A stretch of DNA of 64,000 nt from positions 1,426,001 through 1,490,000 of the forward strand of contig JAJTUQ010000002.1 of the NCBI GenBank assembly GCA_021399445.1. Reading direction: 5' to 3'. A program made the position numbers and the translations under genes. The notes beneath the pieces are model-generated. The model did no database searches. It was not told the DNA's origin and worked only from the letters and a program-made list of their open reading frames with translations. Within the stretch, counting starts at the first letter, position 1. The number at the start of each line of letters is the position of its first letter. Source of the stretch: Xylogone sp. PMI_703 (lineage: Eukaryota; Ascomycota; Leotiomycetes). Positions 57,007-64,000 of this stretch are shown here, piece by piece.

Positions 57007-58862
57007 TCAGAGCGTAATATCCAAACCCTCAAGTTTGTTTTCATCTCTCCACTTGCCTACAATTTCAAAGAAGGCCGTTACGCCTCCTCCATACGGAGAG
57101 TTCCGTCGAGCTCGCAATGTGTAGTCGCCTTCACTATTTAAATAGCCTGGCGTACACTGCTCTAGAAGGGCGCTCCTTAACTTTCCAGCTTCTAGGATCT
57201 TCTCGACCCATTTGTGTTCGGCGTCTGCGGTTGGCTCGATTGCCTGGATATTGCGCTTCTGGCACTGAGAAACGACATAGGCAAGATGTATTGCCTGACG
57301 GTTTATGACGTACATGAAGTTTGGAGATTGTGCGGCTTGTGCCGTGCTGATGAAGAGGCAGTTAGGGAAGCCACGACTAATCCAGCCATGGAAGGTTGAA
57401 GCGCCATCTCGCCACTTTTTGGTCAAGCTAAGACCGTGGCGGCCGTAGATTTCTATGCCGGAACGCTGTGTGAAGTCGGTCTCATATTCGAAACCTGTCG
57501 CATAGATAAGGCAATCTAGTTCGTACTCCTTGCCATTCGATATTACTCCTGTGGGAGTGACAGCTTCCACTCCTCTCCCATCAGTGTCTACGAGGTGGAC
57601 ATTAGGGCGGTTAAATGTAGGCAAATATGAGTCGTGGCAACAGGGTCGTTTGCAGTAGTGATTATACCATGGTTTCAGAACCTCAGAAGTGGCTTTATCC
57701 TTGACAATAGCATCTATCCGGGAGCGGAGGGATTCCATTTTCTTAAAGTCGGCAAGCTCTAGCTCAGCAGTAAAAGCTTCTGGAGACATCGTTTTCATCT
57801 TTGTTGGATTCGGACGGAGGTTGCGTAAGACATCAGTCCAGGCGTCCGCAACAAGATCTTTTTCCACGTCACCACCATTAAGGATTGTGTTAAAGTTCTC
57901 TGCACGTTCATGCTGCCAGCCTTTCTTCAACGACTTTGCCCACTCCCTGTCAGTAGGAGCGTTGTTACGGACATCAATCGTGGATGGTGTACGCTGGAAG
58001 ACGTAGAGCTCCTTCGCCCATTCGCCGAGATGTGGAACAATCTGAACCGCAGTGGCTCCTGTCCCAATAATACCAACACGCTTATCTGCGAGCTTAATGA
58101 GACCGCCATCTATGCTGCCCCCTGTGTAATTGTAGTCCCAGCGGCTCGAGTGAAATGAATGACCTTGGAAGGATTCGATGCCAGGTAGCCGGGGAAGCTT
58201 CGGGCGGTGGAGCGGGCCGGCAACAGGTATGACGAACCTTGTACGGATCTTATCTTTACGGTTCGTTTCAATGGACCAAGAAGTCGTGGATTCGTCCCAC
58301 TGTAAGCTCAACACCTCCGTGCGAAAGATCGCCCTGGAATATAAATCGAATTTCTCTCCAATCCTCTTAGAATGGGCCCGTAGCTCGTCACCATGAGCGT
58401 ATTTCTCTGTCGGTACATAGTTAGTCTCCTCGAGAAGAGGCATGTAGATATACGATTCAATATCACATTGCGCCCCGGGATATCTATTCCAGTACCTTAG
58501 AAAACAATTAGCAGCCACCGCGACAGTTTATCTCTCAAAGCTCACCAGGTGCCTCCGAAATCGCCTCCTTTCTCGATGATACGGAGGTTTTTAACTCCCT
58601 GTTCAATGAGCCGAACAGCAGCGAGTTGACCTCCGAATCCGCCACCAATAATGACAACATCACAGCTCACTTCAACAGGTTTGCGGTCGAAACCAGGCTC
58701 TACATAAGGATCATCAATGTAGTGAGAGAGAGATCCCTCGATCGGCCGGTACTGGCTAAGACCATCACTACGAAGGCGCTTGGCCCGTTCAACTAAGTAC
58801 TTGGCCTTAGCAGCATTAGGATCAAAAGCCGGGCCACTAGACTTTGATGCGGTTGTATCCAT
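57007..58862 (-). CDS. Baeyer-Villiger-type flavin monooxygenase, 601 aa
   Basis: Two exons, 58862-58546 and 58495-57007, spliced inside the Trp codon of FGGTW-YW. BVMOs convert ketones to esters or lactones with NADPH and O2. The sequence has an N-terminal extension typical of the cyclopentadecanone/steroid-type group, the FAD motif GGGFGG (73-78), the segment YWNRYPGAQCDIESY, the BVMO fingerprint FQGHSFHSSRWD (about 215-226), the NADPH motif GTGATA (250-255) and an ATGFEY segment. Length and motifs are complete. The neighbour amidohydrolase or the truncated CocE hydrolase could act on its ester or lactone product, which is speculative. Confidence 0.94.
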
Positions 58863-59394
58863 AGTTGCTTCAGTTTATGGTAGGGCTTTTAGTATCAATG
58901 ACATCGATGTCTTTACTGCCAATCACTTCTCGGAGTTACCAAAGGCGCTTTTTAACCAGTATCTATAGCAGGTGATATCTTCGAGCTTCATGGTCCAAGC
59001 CGCAGCTGCCAGACCTTTCTTGGTATTATAATCTCGGTACGTTTTTATCATCCTTGTAATAGTGAGTAGTTGATCCACCCCCGAACCGCGAGGATGCTCT
59101 TTGAGGTCAATCCGCGGATGAGCTTTCGTGTTCCGAGAATCCAGTTCCGGGTTTGTGTAAAATGCATCCGCAGCTACTCCTCATCCCCTACGTTTTCTCC
59201 ACAGATGCATCTCGTAAAGCCGGAGTCCGATCACCACCATAGAAATTGGGGGAGTGCGACCCGAAATGTTGACATAAATATTAGGAAAACGCGCATACGA
59301 GAATTGCGGAGTACGTTTCGTTATCAGTCTACAAGGTTATCTTTTCAAGTCGTTACTTTATCTCCATTCGATCTCAGCACAATATACACGAGCG
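58863..59394. promoter_or_regulatory. Bidirectional promoter BVMO / SnoaL-like gene
   Basis: The divergent start codons are 532 bp apart. CCGCGG occurs at 59112-59117 (followed by ATGAG), and CGGAGT occurs three times (near 58931, 59220 and 59307), one within an inverted CGG-AGT-CCG. A 113-codon plus-strand frame (59070-59411) runs into the next gene in another phase and is not counted as a gene. Confidence 0.45.
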
Positions 59395-59922
59395 ATGTCT
59401 GTCATTGTTGACGAAACCGATGCCATCCATCTCACTAAGTCTGGGCCCCAGACAGCGGCTCAGCGTGTTACGTTAGCCTATTTAACGGCTAATCAATGCA
59501 TAACCATGGATGAGAACTGGGGCCGCAAATGGTACGCGCCCTCAATGTACTTCTACAACACTAATGGGTCGGTTTGGCAAGGCGCAAAGATTGCAGAAGC
59601 GGGTGCAAAATTGTTGGCACCGTTCAGTGTAATGACACACGAGGTCGACTACTTCCTTGCGCAGCCGCCCAATAACGAGGGCAAGCAGATTGTGTGCGCG
59701 TTTGGAACGAGGATTCTAAGATTGAAAGGACGGGAGAATGTAGGAGACCTCAGGCTACCGTTTGCAGTCCGATTCATCTTAGGTCCGGAAGAGGTGAAGG
59801 GGCAAGGTGTTGAGGGGCTGCAGTTCCACGAGATCAGATTACATTGGGACACGGCTTCGTTGAAGCAATGGCTAGACTCTAATGAGCTAGTGTTCCGGAA
59901 AGAGATTAAGGTCAACCAATAG
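59395..59922 (+). CDS. SnoaL/NTF2-like protein, 175 aa
   Basis: A single exon with a start in good context (GCGATGTCT). The predicted fold is alpha+beta: an N-terminal helix (TAAQRVTLAYL), a central DENWG and SMYFYNTNGSVW region, then beta-rich segments (GKQIVCAFGTRIL, LPFAVRFILGPEEV, LQFHEIRLHWDT). It lacks a signal peptide, unlike the secreted SnoaL-like protein at 31183-31698. It may be a cyclase, isomerase or dehydratase working with the BVMO, because the two share a promoter; the family assignment itself is tentative. Confidence 0.78.
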   Translation: MSVIVDETDAIHLTKSGPQTAAQRVTLAYLTANQCITMDENWGRKWYAPSMYFYNTNGSVWQGAKIAEAGAKLLAPFSVMTHEVDYFLAQPPNNEGKQIVCAFGTRILRLKGRENVGDLRLPFAVRFILGPEEVKGQGVEGLQFHEIRLHWDTASLKQWLDSNELVFRKEIKVNQ

Positions 59923-61440
59923 TCCCCATGTATCTCTCCCGGATGTTTTGATTCCCAGTTTTTAATGGAACTTATTCCATGTACAAATATTCGTCAATTA
60001 AATCTTGTCATAGCGTCACTTCTTCTTCTAAAATAGAATACTGAGAATAACTTAAGGCTATACCTCGCCTTCTAGTACCAATAACCTGAGATAGTATATG
60101 AGCAGGCCTACCAACTATATTGTGTTCCTCTTAGAGTTTTCGCTAAACCGGCCCAATGTTGGAAAAGAGAGAGCAAGTTAAGAATTGGATTTTGTGCTGA
60201 GATGTGATTAGCAATATCGTGTATTTTACACGTTTGCTTGTTATACTTACTTGGCCGCAGTTAGCTTGCCCTAATTGTGTGGTGGATTCCAAAAATTCCT
60301 ATCATTTCAAGCGTTACTGTAGTGCGAAATCTGTACTAAGTGCTGCTTTTACAGACCTACAATACTCGCTGACACACCTGTTCTAACTTGTCCTATTTTG
60401 TGTAAAGGTGCAAGAACTCGTATTCAGTATCAACTATCGACATGTGTTTTACATTATTTGTCTTCTAATATCCTCACAATGCTCACAGATCATCTCTTCG
60501 GCTTTAGATGGCTTGCCCTGTTTGATACAGAGAACCCTAGCTTGCTGGCTGAATCAAGTATAAATGTTATTAAAAAAACTGAATATTCGACCTTCTGTCC
60601 TTTACACTGCTCAGCAAAAGAGTGCCATAAATTATAGATTGTATTATGTAAACTTGTCTTCTGTGAGTATGTTCTCATTTGCTTACAACTGGGAGTTGCA
60701 ATTTTCTTAGCACAAATAAGTACTGGAGTGTGGTGTGGTGCAACGCGACCTCATCGGGAGTAGAGAATTTCAAGCTCATCAGGGGGTAAAATATTTAACC
60801 CGGTATACTGCACAAACACTAAGTTCATAGAGTATACATAGTGTCGAAGTAAAGGAAAGCTAAAAGGTGATATTTGGTAGAGGCAAGACTTCTAGTTTCA
60901 ATAATATCTAATACGAAGCGCTTCCCTTCAGCCTTTGAGCTCTTAACTAGTTCAGCTCATCCAATTATGAAGACTTCACCTTCAAAGACACGTCCTATAA
61001 TCTTGGAGATAGTTGTTGAAATAGCTGCTCCACAAAAAGGTGCTCTAAACTATCATCAGTATACTATTTGTTGTACAACTTCTAGCGTTAGTATTCGAAG
61101 AATCAATCATATTGAGATCACTTGTAAGCCTGAGACAGCAAGTGAAAGAGGTTATCAAGTGGGAACATCGTCATTTTATCGCACAGATTCAATTAAAGAG
61201 ACAGCTACATTAGCTGACTTGGCAATTCAAAGTAATGAGAGCATGACGGTAGTAGAAGCTGAGAAGAGATTGTAGGAAACACAAGATTATATTGAAGGTA
61301 TGATATGGTTAGAGTAGATGTTGGTGGGTCAAATTAGTTAAATTAATTTCACTCCTCAAGCTCTTCGCATAGTACAAAATTGTATAGGAGCACGATGTGG
61401 TGTGTGTGTCCAGTCTCTGTTGGTCGCAGGTGGATTTAGG
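59923..61440. other. Non-coding region with a possible coding fragment
   Basis: AT-rich DNA of about 1.5 kb. A plus-strand frame at about 60874-61275 (133 codons, without a good ATG at its start) has protein-like composition in its second half (ILEIVVEIAAPQKGALNYHQ, SIRRINHIEITCKPETASER), but I recognise no family; it could be a gene or transposon fragment. A shorter frame at 60398-60637 shows nothing. Confidence 0.35.
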
Positions 61441-61865
61441 TAACGTAATTCCCGGTCCACCGGCTCACCCTGTCCACCGGCTCAGTGAAATTTACAGCGA
61501 AAATCAATAAAAATGGCATACCAATAACTCAACAACAACTTTATCTACAGAGTTATAACTTAAATTTTAAATTAGTATGATCATTTCGATTATATATTCT
61601 GATTATATAATGGGCTAAATGTTGTAAATTTCAAACAATCGTGAAAAAAACCAATTTTGCCTTATAATTCAGGCATCGGTCAATTTTCTCTTTAACTATA
61701 ATATTAGGAACTTTAAAAATAGTTACATATTATTGAATATATAATAATTAAACCTAAACTTGATTCTTATAAAATTTAGTGTTGTGGTTGTTGAGTTATT
61801 GGTATGCCATTTTTATTGATTTTCGCTGTAAATTTCACTGAGCCGGTGGACCGGGAATTACGTTA
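61441..61865. mobile_element. MITE with 79-bp terminal inverted repeats and TA target (Tc1/mariner/pogo-like)
   Basis: The ends are mutually inverted: 5' TAACGTAATTCCCGGTCCAC and its reverse complement at 61846-61865. The match extends for 79 bp without a mismatch except that the left arm carries a 17-nt insertion that duplicates TCCACCGGCTCA. If TA is the target duplication the element proper begins with ACGTAATT, a form typical of fungal pogo/Fot1-like elements. The AT-rich core has no ORF, so it must depend on a transposase encoded elsewhere. The near-perfect arms suggest recent activity. Confidence 0.85.
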
Positions 61866-62061
61866 AGGTGAGAGTGGGCTTAAGTAAGGCAATATTCTTC
61901 GAACGATTTGCCTTGAGTACGAAGTACTGGGCCAGAGCAACCTCAAATTGGTCTCTGATGCTCCGGAAAGTACTGCAGAGTGGCCCCTCATATCCTTACT
62001 CAACTAAGTCCAGCTACATAAGCATTCGCCCTGATAAGGAGCAGGACGGAACAAATGATCA

Positions 62062-62467
62062 GGGGTACACTTAAATGCACACAGCGTTTACCTAAATGCA
62101 CACCAATTTGTCCGATACCGGAGAAAATGCGCACAACACAACTGTAAGCACTTATATAAATTTATATTTAATCAGAGTAATCTGTACTGATCAATTACAT
62201 TATAACCTTAGAGCTAATTTCTAATATAGGAGGTGTTATGGTATAAGTTACTCTATACAGGCTACAGGAGCCAACGACCGTAGGGCGTTGGCGATACTGT
62301 GCAGCCCATACTGTACACTAATACGTATAATCTATTGTTTTACTCTCTGTAAAATGCTGTTTATATACTTGTACAAACACGTGATACTGTTTTGTTGGTT
62401 CAAGCGCTTCCGATATCGGTGATTTGGTGTGCATTTAGGTAAACGCTGTGTGCATTTAAGTGTACCC
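62062..62467. mobile_element. Second MITE, 44-bp perfect inverted repeats, flanked by 7-bp direct repeats
   Basis: The left arm GGGTACACTTAAATGCACAC continues to 44 bp and is perfectly inverted at 62424-62467, with a further imperfect part (CCGATACCGGA / CCGATATCGGA). ATGATCA flanks both sides (62055-62061 and 62468-62474), a likely target-site duplication of 7 (or 8 with one mismatch) bp, which would fit a hAT-like mover. AAATGCACAC occurs twice within each arm. The core has no ORF. It is unrelated in sequence to the neighbouring MITE at 61441-61865. Confidence 0.85.
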
Positions 62468-62562
62468 ATGATCAAAAGTTGAAGCTGACTACATGCACAC
62501 TAATGAATTTGATGGTAACCAATAGCGGATAGTCATCTGTAATCAAGCTTTTACTGTGGAGC

Positions 62563-62690
62563 GTTTGCCCTTCCCGTTATCGTATGACGGCCTTAAGGGC
62601 TCAACTAGAGTATTACTCTAATAGGCAATTGCCCTCCTTGGATGAGTTGCAAAGTAGCACTGCCTCTATAGGCAATTGCCCTTCCCGAAT
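62563..62690. repeat. Three short dispersed repeats around GGCAATTGCC
   Basis: TAGGCAATTGCCCT occurs at about 62622-62635 and 62669-62682, each preceded by CTCTA, and TTGCCCTTCCCG also occurs at 62565-62576 and about 62675-62686. GGCAATTGCC is a perfect palindrome. A partial fourth form (GGTAATTGCCGCC) follows near 62695. They lie outside both MITEs. Confidence 0.55.
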
Positions 62691-63024
62691 GACCGGTAAT
62701 TGCCGCCAGCTACCTCTTTGTATTATTACTGCTGACATTAAATAATATAGTCGCTATTTCGAGTTTGAATCTACTCAATTACCACTTTGAACTTTCCGGT
62801 GGAAGCTTGTGGATCTTGTGCTGATAAATCACTGTACATTGAAAACCTCAATGGATGATGGCTAGGTTTGCAATATTTATAACCCATGTAAAGTATGCTT
62901 GACAGTGACTTAACATACAATAAGAAGGCCACAGATTCAACTGAGAAGCAAGCCTTTATATCTATCACGTAAACTCGGCCTCGTCTAATATCCATTGACC
63001 CTAATTCTATTTTCAAAAGAAATT

Positions 63025-64000
63025 ATGCATACTCTTCAGTCTATACTTATTATCGGCGGAACCGGTGCATTTGGAAAATCGTTCTGCACTGCACTCACAG
63101 AACACAAAGAATATTTCTCCCGCATCGCTGTCTACCATGATATCTCGAGACCAACTGATGCAAATAAACGAAGTGTTCTCGATCGTCTCCACACAGCCGG
63201 GATCGAGATAGTAACCGGGAGTGCTTATGATGGTCATGAACAATACAACGGCTTTGACTGTGTCATGAGTTTTCTAGGAAATCATGCACTTCACGAGCAA
63301 CCAAGAATATTTGAGGCAGCTATAAAAGCCGGGGTTCGTCACTTTTACCCCAGCGAGTATGGCGCAGATCTCCTTGTAGGAGATAATTGGAATCAGCGCT
63401 ATTACAAATATAAGAGACTCACCCGTGAGTTCCTTGAGAAGAAAGCCGAGAGTATACCCGATCTTGGCTGGACTTACTTTCAACTTGGCCGCCTCACTGA
63501 GTGGTCCGTCCTCAGTCATTTCGGAATCGATAACAAAAATGCAACAGCCCGGATATACGGTCGTAGTACGGGTCGTCAGAGCCTTTTGAGTGTTGAAGAC
63601 AGTATTAAATATCTAATTGAAACCCTGAAGGACCCTTTACCGGACGTAAAAGAAGAAGCTGGAGCCACCAAAGGTCGACGGAGATCATATCGATTTCACG
63701 GTAGCTCACCTACTTGGCAAGAAATATTTGATATCCTGAAGCGAATTACTGGTAGGGAGTACCAAGTCACCTATCTAGATGTTGAGAGCGCCAAACATGA
63801 GGAGGCAGACGCAATTCGCGAAGGAGACGTGGATAAGGAGTTGAGTGCAAGTCACAAGTTGATTCAAGGTCGAGAGGGAACCCTCTTACCAGAACCATGG
63901 GACAATGATCGTTTCCCGTTTGTGAAACCTGAACCGGTAGAAGAGACACTAGCAGCTGCGTTTCAGAACGAAGATTATAGGAAGTTTTATGGGTTGTCAT
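63025..64000 (+). CDS. NmrA-like NAD(P)-binding protein (open at window end)
   Basis: From ATG 63025 the frame stays open for 325 codons to the last base of the window, without introns so far. It begins with a beta strand and GGTGAFGKS (residues 11-19), the NmrA-type nucleotide-binding loop, followed by FDCVMSFLGNHAL, AIKAGVRHFYPSEYGADL, a YKYKRLTREFLEKK helix and YFQLGRLTEW. The order matches fungal isoflavone-reductase-like proteins of about 320-330 aa, so only a few C-terminal residues are probably missing. It is the second NmrA-like gene in the window; the two are divergent in sequence and are not a recent duplication. Confidence 0.88.
   Translation, partial: MHTLQSILIIGGTGAFGKSFCTALTEHKEYFSRIAVYHDISRPTDANKRSVLDRLHTAGIEIVTGSAYDGHEQYNGFDCVMSFLGNHALHEQPRIFEAAIKAGVRHFYPSEYGADLLVGDNWNQRYYKYKRLTREFLEKKAESIPDLGWTYFQLGRLTEWSVLSHFGIDNKNATARIYGRSTGRQSLLSVEDSIKYLIETLKDPLPDVKEEAGATKGRRRSYRFHGSSPTWQEIFDILKRITGREYQVTYLDVESAKHEEADAIREGDVDKELSASHKLIQGREGTLLPEPWDNDRFPFVKPEPVEETLAAAFQNEDYRKFYGLS

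Noticed and set aside
59070..59411. 113-codon ORF in the BVMO/SnoaL promoter
   Set aside because: Out of phase with the SnoaL-like gene it runs into, no domain, lies in a divergent promoter.
34092..59922. Classical secondary-metabolite biosynthetic cluster
   Set aside because: No polyketide synthase, peptide synthetase, terpene cyclase or prenyltransferase is in the window, and no transporter is seen; a backbone gene outside the window cannot be excluded.
61441..62467. One composite transposon bounded by the two inverted-repeat elements
   Set aside because: The arms of the two elements are unrelated and each pair is self-contained, so they are two separate insertions.

Overview
The window looks like nuclear DNA of a filamentous ascomycete (Pezizomycotina; the gene set would fit a leotiomycete, but that is a guess). 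Reasons: genes are broken by short GT-AG introns, mostly 48-80 nt, often with a CTRAY-type branch site; long AT-rich intergenic stretches are present; and the families are typical of these fungi (involucrin-repeat giant protein, FunK1-type kinase relic, NmrA-like reductases, Zn2Cys6 regulators). I rebuilt gene models by hand by joining reading-frame segments at splice sites and checking phase, so exon ends are predictions.

Region 1 (1-20.7 kb) looks like ordinary housekeeping DNA: a roughly 5,200-residue involucrin-repeat-type protein on the + strand, converging on a five-exon ammonium transporter on the - strand whose upstream region carries GATA-type nitrogen sites. Region 2 (20.7-33.9 kb) is gene-poor and decayed. 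It holds an array of six degenerate units with an exactly constant 47-nt core (23159-23631), a pseudogene of a fungal protein of unknown function, an intact beta-carbonic anhydrase hidden by three small exons, an NmrA-like reductase, a dead FunK1-like kinase and a small secreted SnoaL-like protein.

Region 3 (34-60 kb) is a dense set of redox and regulatory genes without a PKS, NRPS or terpene synthase, so it looks more like a catabolic or detoxification cluster than a biosynthetic one. In order it contains a P450, a salicylate-hydroxylase-like FAD monooxygenase, a phenol-hydroxylase-like FAD monooxygenase with a damaged last splice site, a truncated CocE/NonD-type hydrolase, an FAD-monooxygenase/acetoacetate-decarboxylase-like fusion, a regulator with two C2H2 fingers plus a Zn2Cys6 cluster, a second regulator-like protein without a DNA-binding domain, an aldehyde dehydrogenase, an aryl-alcohol-type zinc dehydrogenase, an amidohydrolase, a Baeyer-Villiger monooxygenase and a SnoaL-like protein. 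A plausible joint task is oxidation of an aromatic or cyclic ketone/alcohol: ADH and ALDH for side chains, FAD enzymes and P450 for ring hydroxylation, BVMO for ring oxygen insertion, hydrolase for ester/lactone opening. The substrate cannot be read from sequence. Several divergent gene pairs share promoters, and a CCGCGG-centred motif recurs in three of the promoters.

Region 4 (60-64 kb) carries two short non-autonomous inverted-repeat transposons (about 425 and 406 bp), a cluster of short palindromic repeats, and the start of a second NmrA-like gene that runs to the window edge.
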